The notes under the pieces: model-generated
Seen by the model: only the letters and a program-made list of their open reading frames with translations
Databases searched by the model: none
Told to the model about the DNA's origin: nothing
Translations under genes and position numbers: made by a program
Part shown: piece after piece, positions 1 to 8,589 of the stretch
Layout of the letters: every line of letters begins with the position of its first letter
Numbering within the stretch: the first letter of the stretch is position 1
Assembly: GCA_964508025.1 (NCBI GenBank)
Contig: CAZDSF010000027.1
Location: 1 to 43,697, forward strand
Reading direction: 5' to 3'
Length of the DNA stretch: 43,697 nt
From: JAAZNO01 sp964508025
GTDB taxonomy: Bacteria > Chloroflexota > Anaerolineae > B4-G1 > SLSP01

Positions 1-128
1 ATGTCATAACCGTAAGAAGAAAGTCCGTAAGAGATAATCCCGTTACGCTTCTGCCCATCGTAGAACGGGTCAATCATTTGCTGTTCCACTGCCATCCGGC
101 GAATCCAATGATCAGGTTTGAGTCCCAT
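1..128 (-). CDS. dcd: dCTP deaminase, N-terminal part (runs off the window)
   Basis: Only the first 42 codons are inside the window; the gene continues beyond base 1. The visible residues read MGLKPDHWIRRMAVEQ, then end in ISYGLSSYGYD. This is the characteristic N-terminus of bacterial dCTP deaminase, which turns dCTP into dUTP for dTMP synthesis. The ATG (bases 128-126) has a GGAG Shine-Dalgarno six bases upstream. The gene starts 60 bases after the stop of the upstream pyrimidine-nucleoside phosphorylase on the same strand, so the two are probably co-transcribed and both serve pyrimidine metabolism. The catalytic residues lie outside the window, so activity, and a mono- versus bifunctional (deaminase/dUTPase) form, cannot be judged. 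Confidence 0.85.
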   Translation of the reverse strand, partial: MGLKPDHWIRRMAVEQQMIDPFYDGQKRNGIISYGLSSYGYD

Positions 129-188
129 ATCGCTCCAGGAAAGAATTGGGATAGTGACGAGTCAGTCACAAGCATCCAGAAACCAGTT

Positions 189-1493
189 TCAGCAGACACG
201 CTTGTAGAATAACGGCAACGGCTCCACCGGCGTCTCCGAGAATGTCAACGCTGCCATAACGCGCGCCTCTGCCTCTGCGCAGCGGGCTTCGTCGCTCGCG
301 TAAACAGTGAATAGCGGTTCTCCCGCGCTGATCCATTCGCCCACTTTGAAGTGTAACATCAGCCCCACAGCATGATCCACAGGGTCGCCCTTTTGCATTC
401 TGCCGCCGCCCAGCCCCACCACGACCATACCAATCTCGTCTGTCTGCACACGCGCCAGATAGCCGCTGCGCGGCGCGGAAACGGGATGCACGATCCGCGC
501 GATGGGGAAGCGCTGCGGTTCATCGAGGTAACGCACATCACCGCCCTGCGCGATGACCATTTGCCGGAGCTTCTGCCACGCTGCGCCGGAATCAATCGCC
601 TCCGCCACCAGGTCCCGCCCATGAAGCGCATCGCGCGCCACACCGCCCAATGCCAGCATCTCCCCGCCGACCACCAGACAGTGCTCGCGGAAATCCTGCG
701 GGCCGGCGCCGTGCAGCGTGTCAATCGCCTCGCGGACTTCCAGGCTGTTACCCACCGCCCAACCGAGAGGCTGATTCATATCAGAAAGCACCGCCACCAC
801 TTTCCGTCCCACCTCGTTGCCGATGCGGACCATGCTTTCTGCCAGCTGCTCAGCTTCTCCCACCGTCTTCATAAACGCGCCGCTGCCGGTCTTGACATCC
901 AGCACAATCGCATCTGCACCGGCGGCGATCTTCTTGCTCATCACCGAGCCGACGATGAGCGGCAGACTCGGCACTGTGCCCGTCACATCGCGCAGCGCGT
1001 AGAGCTTGCCATCAGCGGGCGCGAGATTAGCGCTCTGTCCGGCAAGCACCAGGCCGATCTCACGCAGCTGTTGCTTGAACTCCGCCACCGAGAGATCGCA
1101 GTGAAAACCGGGGATAGATTCGAGTTTATCCAGTGTGCCGCCCGAAAATCCCAAGCCCCGCCCCGACATCTTGCCCACCGGCAGCCCACACGCAGCCACT
1201 GCCGGCGCGATAACCAGCGTAACTTTGTCGCCCACCCCGCCCGTGGAATGCTTATCCACGACAAACGGCGCAGCATCCTTGAGATTCAACATCTCGCCCG
1301 AATGCGCCATCGCCAGCGTGAGCTCGCGGATTTCGGCATCGCTCATACCACGCAACATAATCGCCATCAGCAAGGCCGAAGCCTGGTAATCCGGTATCAC
1401 CCCTTCCGTATACCCATGCACAAAGAAGCGAATCTCCTCTGCGCTCAGAGACTTGCCGTCACGTTTTTTCTCGATGATTTCAACCATGCGCAT
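189..1493 (-). CDS. pdp: Pyrimidine-nucleoside (thymidine) phosphorylase
   Basis: A cytoplasmic salvage enzyme that splits pyrimidine nucleosides with phosphate into base and (deoxy)ribose-1-phosphate. The 434 residues match the usual family length. The phosphate-binding block KHSTGGVGDK is at residues 81-90, and the family signature SGRGLGFSGGTLDKLE is at about 110-125. I use the ATG at 1493 because a GGGGGAGGG Shine-Dalgarno lies just upstream; reading the frame further upstream adds an unconvincing hydrophobic stretch inside a repeat. Sequence alone does not separate thymidine phosphorylase (DeoA) from the broader pyrimidine enzyme (Pdp). The Lys81-His-Ser-Thr block is common to both. dcd follows on the same strand. 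Confidence 0.93.
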   Translation of the reverse strand: MRMVEIIEKKRDGKSLSAEEIRFFVHGYTEGVIPDYQASALLMAIMLRGMSDAEIRELTLAMAHSGEMLNLKDAAPFVVDKHSTGGVGDKVTLVIAPAVAACGLPVGKMSGRGLGFSGGTLDKLESIPGFHCDLSVAEFKQQLREIGLVLAGQSANLAPADGKLYALRDVTGTVPSLPLIVGSVMSKKIAAGADAIVLDVKTGSGAFMKTVGEAEQLAESMVRIGNEVGRKVVAVLSDMNQPLGWAVGNSLEVREAIDTLHGAGPQDFREHCLVVGGEMLALGGVARDALHGRDLVAEAIDSGAAWQKLRQMVIAQGGDVRYLDEPQRFPIARIVHPVSAPRSGYLARVQTDEIGMVVVGLGGGRMQKGDPVDHAVGLMLHFKVGEWISAGEPLFTVYASDEARCAEAEARVMAALTFSETPVEPLPLFYKRVC

Positions 1494-1514
1494 AGCTGCA
1501 CCCTCCCCCAAAGA

Positions 1515-1605
1515 TAGTAACAGGTGAGCGATAAGCAGCAAGCAGTTTAAGCATATCAAACTCCGAACTGCCTATCGCTCTCTGTGAACCACTCAGCGTT
1601 CAGCG
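1515..1605. repeat. Heptamer repeat with inverted copy, gap upstream of pdp
   Basis: The gap between the DegV gene and pdp reads in steps of seven: GTAACAG, GTGAGCG, ATAAGCA, GCAAGCA, GTTTAAG. An inverted partner follows, in which GAACTGCCTATCGCTC mirrors GAGCGATAAGCAG. Similar words recur at 7486 and 14764, so this belongs to a dispersed family. It lies in the 5' leader of pdp. Confidence 0.6.
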
Positions 1606-1657
1606 CCGGGCCGCCGAAGAAATACCTCAACTGTTGACAGCGCCTTATCCCAGCGCC

Positions 1658-2509
1658 CTACTCCGTGTAGAAACCGATGCCCACTGTGCCCGGCCCCGCA
1701 TGTGCGCCTACGACCGGAGCCATCACACCACGATAAAGCCGCTGCGGCTGGAAACGAGCCTGCACCTCATCCGCCAACACCGCAGCATCCTCCTCGGCAT
1801 CTACATCAATGATCGCGATCTCGACAGGCTGACGCCCGGCCAGACGCTCTTCGGTTAGCTCTAACAGGCGTTGCAGGCCCTTGCGACGGCCCCGGTTCTT
1901 CTCCAACGCTGCCACCCGTCCGCCCTCAATCATCAACAGCGGCTTAAGATTAAGCGCGGTTCCCAGAAAGCGCGATGCTCCGCCAATGCGCCCCCCGCGA
2001 TGCAGATATTCCAGCGTATCCACGGTGAATAACACCGACGACTTAGCGCGCACGCGATGCACCTGCGCAACAATATCCTCCATGGCTGCGCCATCGCGCG
2101 CCAAACGCGCCGCCGCCATCACCTGGAAGCTCAAGCCGATCGAGACCGAGCGCGAATCGAGCAGCTGTAATTGCAACTCGGGCAACTCCGCCTGCGCCTG
2201 CAAAGCCGAGGCAAACGTGCCGCTCAGATCAGATGAGATGAAAATCCCCAAAATCGTGTCAGTGTCGAATTTCTCCGCCACTTCACGGAAGAATTTCATA
2301 AAAGCCCCCGCCGAAGGCTGGGATGTGGTGGGGAAATCCCGCCGTTCCTGCAGCCAACGATAGAAGGTCAGCGTATCCAACGTTACGCCATCCACATAAG
2401 TCTCTTCGCCCCAGTGAATGTTCAACGGAATAATCGGAATCTGGAATTCCTGTGCCAGTTCCGGCGGCAAATTCGACGTACTATCAGTTACGACAACGAT
2501 CGGTTTCAT
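1658..2509 (-). CDS. DegV family fatty-acid-binding protein (copy 1)
   Basis: The 283 residues start MKPIVVVTDSTSNLPPEL. The TDSTSNL block near the N-terminus is the DegV hallmark that contacts the carboxylate of a bound fatty acid. The C-terminal domain ends HAGPGTVGIGFY, also typical. Members are cytoplasmic lipid-binding proteins; some act as FakB, presenting fatty acids to the kinase FakA. No fakA is in the window, so that role is only possible. The ATG at 2509 has a GGAGAA Shine-Dalgarno seven bases upstream. A second DegV gene lies at 7583-8428 and is clearly diverged from this one. Transcription is divergent from ftsH. Confidence 0.9.
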   Translation of the reverse strand: MKPIVVVTDSTSNLPPELAQEFQIPIIPLNIHWGEETYVDGVTLDTLTFYRWLQERRDFPTTSQPSAGAFMKFFREVAEKFDTDTILGIFISSDLSGTFASALQAQAELPELQLQLLDSRSVSIGLSFQVMAAARLARDGAAMEDIVAQVHRVRAKSSVLFTVDTLEYLHRGGRIGGASRFLGTALNLKPLLMIEGGRVAALEKNRGRRKGLQRLLELTEERLAGRQPVEIAIIDVDAEEDAAVLADEVQARFQPQRLYRGVMAPVVGAHAGPGTVGIGFYTE

Positions 2510-2633
2510 GAGAACTTCTCCTTCACAAAAATAACTATCTGGATAAAAATGCCCGCATCAAGGTACGACGTGCGACGAGAGACCGATAAAATAAAAACAC
2601 GGCTTTCGCCGCATCCATCCACATGCGAGAACT

Positions 2634-2661
2634 ATTGTACCCCAGACAAAGCGGAAAACAA
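2634..2661 (-). promoter_or_regulatory. Putative sigma-70-type promoter of the DegV gene
   Basis: On the minus strand, TTGTTT (2661-2656) and TACAAT (2639-2634) are separated by 16 bases. This gives a DegV leader of roughly 120 bases. Confidence 0.45.
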
Positions 2662-2711
2662 GAGCCACGAACAGTTATCCCTAAGCCGCCATATACCTTC
2701 TGGTGGGTTCA

Positions 2712-2744
2712 TGGTATAATGCGGTTACTGTCTTCCCGAAGACA
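2712..2744 (+). promoter_or_regulatory. Extended -10 promoter and inverted repeat before ftsH
   Basis: TGG-TATAAT (-10 at 2715-2720) is an extended -10 box with no clear -35. Just downstream, at the expected transcription start, TGTCTTC-CC-GAAGACA (2729-2744) is a perfect 7-bp inverted repeat. It could be an operator or a 5' mRNA hairpin. Confidence 0.5.
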
Positions 2745-2838
2745 ATAGGCGCCGCAAGAACGCTTGTTGTCATCATATCATCACACCGTCACTGGGGATG
2801 AAATAACGCGGATGTTGTCGGGAGGATGAGGAGGAACC

Positions 2839-4731
<1,893 letters not shown>

Positions 4732-4733
4732 AG

Positions 4734-4761
4734 TTGCGCAATCGAGCGAGTGTGATATAAT
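4734..4761 (+). promoter_or_regulatory. Promoter of tRNA-Ser
   Basis: TTGCGC (4734-4739), a 16-base spacer, and a perfect TATAAT (4756-4761) preceded by TGA, which makes an extended -10. The tRNA begins 11 bases after the -10 box. Confidence 0.7.
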
Positions 4762-4772
4762 CTCGCCGTTGT

Positions 4773-4862
4773 GGAGAGGTAGCGTAGTCCGGCCTAACGC
4801 GCGCGCCTGGAGAGCGCGTGTACCGCAAGGTACCGCGGGTTCAAATCCCGCCCTCTCCGCCA
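4773..4862 (+). tRNA. tRNA-Ser (anticodon GGA)
   Basis: Acceptor GGAGAGG pairs with CCTCTCC. The anticodon stem CGCGC/GCGCG encloses the loop CTGGAGA, giving anticodon GGA (codons UCC/UCU). A long class II variable arm (TGTACC-GCAA-GGTAC) and the T arm CGGG-TTCAAAT-CCCG follow. The discriminator base is G, as in Ser tRNAs. The 3' CCA is encoded. Confidence 0.96.
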
Positions 4863-4867
4863 GAAAA

Positions 4868-4902
4868 ACGGGGCATTCTCACGAATGCCCCGTTGCTTTT
4901 TT
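4868..4902. terminator. Bidirectional intrinsic terminator
   Basis: An 11-bp perfect stem ACGGGGCATTC/GAATGCCCCGT with a TCAC loop. A T-run follows on the plus strand (after tRNA-Ser), and five As before the stem give a T-run for the minus strand. It therefore also ends the convergent hydrolase gene, whose stop codon directly abuts it. Confidence 0.9.
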
Positions 4903-5676
4903 CTACGCCCCCCAGCGCGCCAGAAACGCCAGGCTCAGCGCCGTGACTTGCTCCCATTCCACATCAATCGTCGTGCAATGGCCCGAATGCGCCAGCCAAT
5001 GCGTCTCGACGTGGACGCTGCGCGTCGCGCGCTCCAACAGCGCCGGGCCGCCCTCCGATACGCTACGATCCAATCGCCCTTGCACTACCAGCAGCGGTTG
5101 GTGGATGTAATGCACGCGCCGCCGCACCACACGCTGAAAGCGCAGCAACATCCGCGCGCCCCCCAGCGGGTAGACGCGATACCCCTGCCAGTACATATCG
5201 GCGCGACCGGAACGGCTGCCGGATTTGGCGGCGAAAGGACGCCAGGGCCAGAACAGCCGAATCTGCAAAGCCGCACGCTGCGAATACAAGCGCAGCGCAG
5301 GCGCATACGCGAGCACACCGGACACTTCGGGATGAACGCTCGCCAGATAGAGCGCCAACAAGCCGCCTAGCGATTCGCCCCCTACAAAGACCCGCTCACA
5401 CGCGGCAACCAGGCGCTCGTAGACCGCCTCAGCGCCGGCGACCCAATCCTGCCAGCAACAGCGATTGAGTTCGTAGGGCGTCGTCCCGTGACCGGGAAGC
5501 AGCGGCCCGGCGACGGTGTAACCCTGCGCGTGAAGCGCTTCCGCCAGCGGCAGCACTAACGCGGGCGTCGCCGTGAAGCCATGACTGAGAAAGACGCCCA
5601 CCGGCCCTGCCGGCCAGAAAAACGGCGCGCCCGGCAATTCGGGATTCTGAAGCCAGGAAGATGGCGAAGATTGCAT
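4903..5676 (-). CDS. Alpha/beta hydrolase (carboxylesterase/lysophospholipase-like)
   Basis: A probable cytoplasmic serine esterase of 257 residues. The oxyanion segment SHGFTATP is at 31-38, the nucleophile elbow GESLGG places the catalytic Ser at 102, Asp203 lies in GRLDRSV and His233 in HSGHCTT, so the triad is complete. The PLLPGHG segment and overall layout resemble monoglyceride lipase/Est30-type carboxylesterases; the substrate cannot be told. I prefer the ATG at 5676, behind GGAGTGGAACC, over the GTG five codons upstream. It starts 21 bases after the prepilin peptidase stop, in the same minus-strand run as the genes up to about 8.4 kb. Confidence 0.85.
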   Translation of the reverse strand: MQSSPSSWLQNPELPGAPFFWPAGPVGVFLSHGFTATPALVLPLAEALHAQGYTVAGPLLPGHGTTPYELNRCCWQDWVAGAEAVYERLVAACERVFVGGESLGGLLALYLASVHPEVSGVLAYAPALRLYSQRAALQIRLFWPWRPFAAKSGSRSGRADMYWQGYRVYPLGGARMLLRFQRVVRRRVHYIHQPLLVVQGRLDRSVSEGGPALLERATRSVHVETHWLAHSGHCTTIDVEWEQVTALSLAFLARWGA

Positions 5677-5697
5677 GGTTCCACTCCACACAACGTC

Positions 5698-6462
5698 TCA
5701 GCGGAAATACCAGGCTATGATCTCCATGCCCCAAAGCATCGTCACAACAGCACCCAGCACCAGAAACGGCCCATAGGGGAAATAGGAGCGCAACGAGCTG
5801 CGCCGCGAGAGCAATAGCAGCAGCGCTCCCACAAAACCAAAGATGAAAGTTAACACCAGCGCCTCGATGATGAGCGGAAAGCCCACCGCCAGCCCGATGA
5901 AAGCCGCCAGTTTGATATCGCCGCCGCCCAGAGCGCCCTCACCGAAGACCAGCGAACCGAGCACCACCAGGATCCAGAAGACGCCAAAGCCAATCAGCCC
6001 GCCGAGCGCGCTCTGCCACCACTGCCAGGATGCCAGCCCCGGTACTGCGGGACCAAAGAGCGCACCCAGCGGCGCCAGCACGGCGATAGCCGGCAGGATG
6101 ATGCGATTGGGAATCAACCGCGTCTCCAGATCTGTGACCAGAACCATGACCAGGGGAATGCCGACGAGCATCGCCAGCAACGCCCGCCCACTGAAGTCGT
6201 AGCGCGCCGCGAGGACGCCCCACGCCCCCGCCAATGCCAGCTCGCCCGCGAGCCGCTGCCAGCGCAGCCCCTTCCCGCACGCATGACAAGTGCGCCGCCC
6301 ACTGAGCAACGCGAACAGTGCGCTCCACTGAGCCGGCGGATAGGGCGCCTGGCAATGCGGGCACGCAGGCCGACCGAGAGGTCGCTGCGCCATGATCTGT
6401 TCTGCCGCCAGCACAGCCCCCGCTCCCACAATCAACGCAGCCACCACCGCAACCAGTACCAT
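5698..6462 (-). CDS. pilD: Prepilin peptidase (type IV leader peptidase, A24)
   Basis: A polytopic membrane aspartic protease that cleaves, and probably N-methylates, type IV prepilins. The 254 residues show a short membrane anchor, a cytoplasmic zinc-type domain with CPHC (34-37) and CHAC (59-62), and then hydrophobic helices. The two catalytic aspartates are D111 (in TDLETRLIPN) and D182 (in the GGGDIK motif). The ATG has GGAGGT seven bases upstream. No pilin or assembly ATPase gene is in the window, so the substrates are elsewhere. The downstream hydrolase follows at once. The N-terminal part is shorter than in E. coli PilD but still keeps both CxxC pairs. Confidence 0.92.
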   Translation of the reverse strand: MVLVAVVAALIVGAGAVLAAEQIMAQRPLGRPACPHCQAPYPPAQWSALFALLSGRRTCHACGKGLRWQRLAGELALAGAWGVLAARYDFSGRALLAMLVGIPLVMVLVTDLETRLIPNRIILPAIAVLAPLGALFGPAVPGLASWQWWQSALGGLIGFGVFWILVVLGSLVFGEGALGGGDIKLAAFIGLAVGFPLIIEALVLTFIFGFVGALLLLLSRRSSLRSYFPYGPFLVLGAVVTMLWGMEIIAWYFR

Positions 6463-6541
6463 CGCACCTCCAACGAAAAAGCGTCTATCTGTTCTGTTGC
6501 TACGGCGCTAAGCCGCTATTACGCCAATCCGCTGCCGCACG

Positions 6542-7450
6542 CTACCGCTGCCAGATGCGGAATTTCTCCACGAGATGGTCAGGATAGTACGACTCTTTCG
6601 CCCGCCGCAGCCCCGGCTCGCCCATATCCTGCTCGCGGTTGACCCACAACGCCGACTCGGCGCTGTGCTTCACGAATTCCTGGTTGATGAGCGGATACAG
6701 CCCGCGAATATCCGGGTCGGCTTTCTCGATGTGGACGACGAAAGTATCAGCGTTGAGCATCTCGCCGATGGTGAAAGCCTGCACCAGCCCATCCACGCGG
6801 AGCACGCCGCCCACCACCCGCAAATCCTCGAAATGCTTAAGCGCAGCAAAAACGGCGTCACGCTCTTCTAGCAGGCTCATATCATCCTCACAACGATGCT
6901 TCTCACACCACAAGTAAGCCACGCGCAAACACTCCTGCACGTTCTCCGCATTCATCGGCTCGTAGATGTAGGTGTGCTCGCGCATGAAGCTGTTGATGTG
7001 ATTGCGCTTGGCGCTGAACTTGCGCCCCGCCAACGTCGCCAACGTCTCGCGCCGATAGAGGTAATCGAAGTGCTCGCGCGTCGGCTCGATGACGAAATCC
7101 GCAGCCCCCTGCAATTCCTCCACCAACCGCGCATCGGCGCGCTCGATGCGCAGCCGCTCCGGCGTGTGGGTGTCCGCCAGCCAACGGAAAGCCTCGCGCA
7201 CCAGCTCCAGGCGCGGGCCCGGCCCCATCGGCGGCAGGAAGTAGAAATGCGCACCCTCATCCTGCACGAGAAACAGCAGCCGGTCATCCAGCACCGCCCA
7301 CTGCGTCTGATACGATTCCTGCCAGATGAAGAGATTGGTAAACGTCATCTCCGAGACCAACGGCTGATAAGCCCATAACCGCTCGGCGATGAAGTCGCGG
7401 TCGGCAAGCATCACCGGCCGGAAATCGGGAAAACGAGGAAAATCATTCAC
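6542..7450 (-). CDS. DUF2156 domain protein (GNAT-like, LPG-synthase-C-like)
   Basis: A soluble protein of 302 residues starting at GTG 7450, chosen because AAGGAGG lies eight bases before it. The frame extends upstream, but that part is repeat-derived. The sequence (DFRPVMLADRDFIAERLW, LPPMGPGPRLELVREAF, GRKFSAKRNHINSF, NREQDMGEPGLRRAKESY) matches the DUF2156 family, a double-GNAT fold related to the C-terminal domain of phosphatidylglycerol lysyltransferase. The conserved RNHI and QDMG..GLR..K blocks fit an aminoacyl-tRNA-type transferase. The membrane flippase domain of MprF is absent, so the acceptor is unknown. It sits between the second DegV gene and the prepilin peptidase. Confidence 0.8.
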   Translation of the reverse strand: MNDFPRFPDFRPVMLADRDFIAERLWAYQPLVSEMTFTNLFIWQESYQTQWAVLDDRLLFLVQDEGAHFYFLPPMGPGPRLELVREAFRWLADTHTPERLRIERADARLVEELQGAADFVIEPTREHFDYLYRRETLATLAGRKFSAKRNHINSFMREHTYIYEPMNAENVQECLRVAYLWCEKHRCEDDMSLLEERDAVFAALKHFEDLRVVGGVLRVDGLVQAFTIGEMLNADTFVVHIEKADPDIRGLYPLINQEFVKHSAESALWVNREQDMGEPGLRRAKESYYPDHLVEKFRIWQR

Positions 7451-7477
7451 GCAAATAGCCTCCTTCAAAATGGTAGT

Positions 7478-7575
7478 GGGTGAGCAGTGAGGGGTAAGCA
7501 GGTTGGGTACGGCGAACTGCGTTCTGCTCACGGCTCTCCACGCTCAGAGCAAATCCTGTCAGCGGTAAGCGGTGC
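7478..7575. repeat. Heptamer repeat in the leader of the DUF2156 gene
   Basis: Tandem heptamers GTGAGCA, GTGAGGG and GTAAGCA are followed by CGAACTGC and by CTGCTCACGGCTCTCC, which partly mirrors them. It is the same family as the elements at 1515 and 14744. It occupies nearly the whole gap behind the second DegV gene. Confidence 0.6.
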
Positions 7576-7582
7576 GCGAACT

Positions 7583-8428
7583 TCAGTTCGCCCTTCCGTT
7601 GAGCAGATATTGGACGCCGATGGTACCCGGCCCGCAATGGCTGGAGACGACGGCGCCCGCGCGCGTGATCAGCACCTCGGCGATGGGCGCGCGCTGCGCC
7701 AGCGCCTCGGCAAGATAGGCGGCGTCCTCATCGCTGGCGGGATGGGTGATGCAAACCCGCTGCAAGTCTATGGCGTCGCGGTGCGCCTCGAAGTCGCGTA
7801 ACAGGGAATCGAGCACGCGCTGCCGCGAGCCGCGCACCTTCTCCTTGACGCCTAACGTCCCATCGGGGCGCGCGTAGATGACGGGGCGGATCTGCAACAG
7901 CCCGCCCATGAGGCTCTGCAAAGCCGTACAACGCCCGCCCATGTACAGGTACTTCATCGTATCAATGACGAAGGACGTGCGCACGTGGGGCAACGCCGCC
8001 AGCACGCCCTGCTCGATCTCCGCGGCGCTAGCGCCTTGATCGCGCAAATCTGCCGCGCGTAACACCAGCAAGCCCAGCCCCGTGGACAGGTTGAGCGAAT
8101 CAATAACCCGCACTTTGCCCGCCGGCAGCGTTTCTGCCGCGAGCCGCGCGTTAGCCACACTGGCGGAGAGCTTCGAGGAAATGCCGATGTAAACAACGTC
8201 ATCGGGGACATCGAAGGCGGCGACGTATTGTCCCACCGAGGGCGCCGCCGTTTTGGGCAGCTCCCCCAACGCTTCGACCCTGGCGAAGAGCTCCGGGCCG
8301 CTGACGGAGAAGTCGTCCAGGAAGGTCTGCCCCGCCAGATGCACCGAGAGGGGCACCACGCTCAGCCGGTGGCGCGCAATCAGGGCGGGGGTCAAATCCG
8401 AGGTACTGTCGGTAACGATGTGAACCAT
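7583..8428 (-). CDS. DegV family fatty-acid-binding protein (copy 2)
   Basis: The 281 residues begin MVHIVTDSTSDLTPALIA, with the lipid-head-group motif TDSTSDL, and end in a CGPGTIGVQY block near the C-terminus. Like other DegV/FakB proteins it should bind a long-chain fatty acid in the cytoplasm. The ATG at 8428 has GAAGGAG seven bases upstream. Compared with the copy at 1658 it shares the N-terminal motif, the SVGQY/PSAG block after P-K/T-T and the MGGR/RGGR segment, but is otherwise well diverged, so the two may bind different acyl chains. Its 5' leader contains an 11-unit heptamer repeat. Confidence 0.9.
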   Translation of the reverse strand: MVHIVTDSTSDLTPALIARHRLSVVPLSVHLAGQTFLDDFSVSGPELFARVEALGELPKTAAPSVGQYVAAFDVPDDVVYIGISSKLSASVANARLAAETLPAGKVRVIDSLNLSTGLGLLVLRAADLRDQGASAAEIEQGVLAALPHVRTSFVIDTMKYLYMGGRCTALQSLMGGLLQIRPVIYARPDGTLGVKEKVRGSRQRVLDSLLRDFEAHRDAIDLQRVCITHPASDEDAAYLAEALAQRAPIAEVLITRAGAVVSSHCGPGTIGVQYLLNGRAN

Positions 8429-8448
8429 AACACTCCTTCAACAATTGC

Positions 8449-8523
8449 GAATAACAAATGGTGAATAACAAATGGCGAATGGCGAATGCGAATGACGAAT
8501 GACAAATGCGAATGACGAATAAT
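8449..8523. repeat. Heptamer array, word GAATGAC
   Basis: Eleven consecutive units: GAATAAC, AAATGGT, GAATAAC, AAATGGC, GAATGGC, GAATGC, GAATGAC, GAATGAC, AAATGC, GAATGAC, GAATAAT. Two units are six bases long and the rest seven. The array is in the leader of the second DegV gene, downstream in transcription of nothing else. Confidence 0.85.
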
Positions 8524-8589
8524 CAAAGCGATTCTCCAATGCGGCTTAAGGATACCCGACTCCCCACCAAGCACAAGCGCGCCTGGAAT

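Larger units (their letters stand above)
2510..2838. other. Divergent intergenic region between degV and ftsH
   Basis: This 329-base AT-richer stretch has no convincing gene. It holds back-to-back promoters for the DegV gene and ftsH, a short hairpin CGGC-GAAA-GCCG followed on the minus strand by a T/A-rich run (around 2585-2613), and an inverted repeat at the predicted ftsH start site. The ribosome binding site of ftsH (GAGGAGG) ends the region. Confidence 0.6.

Noticed and set aside
372..1517. A 381-codon open frame on the plus strand
   Set aside because: Antisense to pyrimidine-nucleoside phosphorylase, His/Arg-rich and without motifs.
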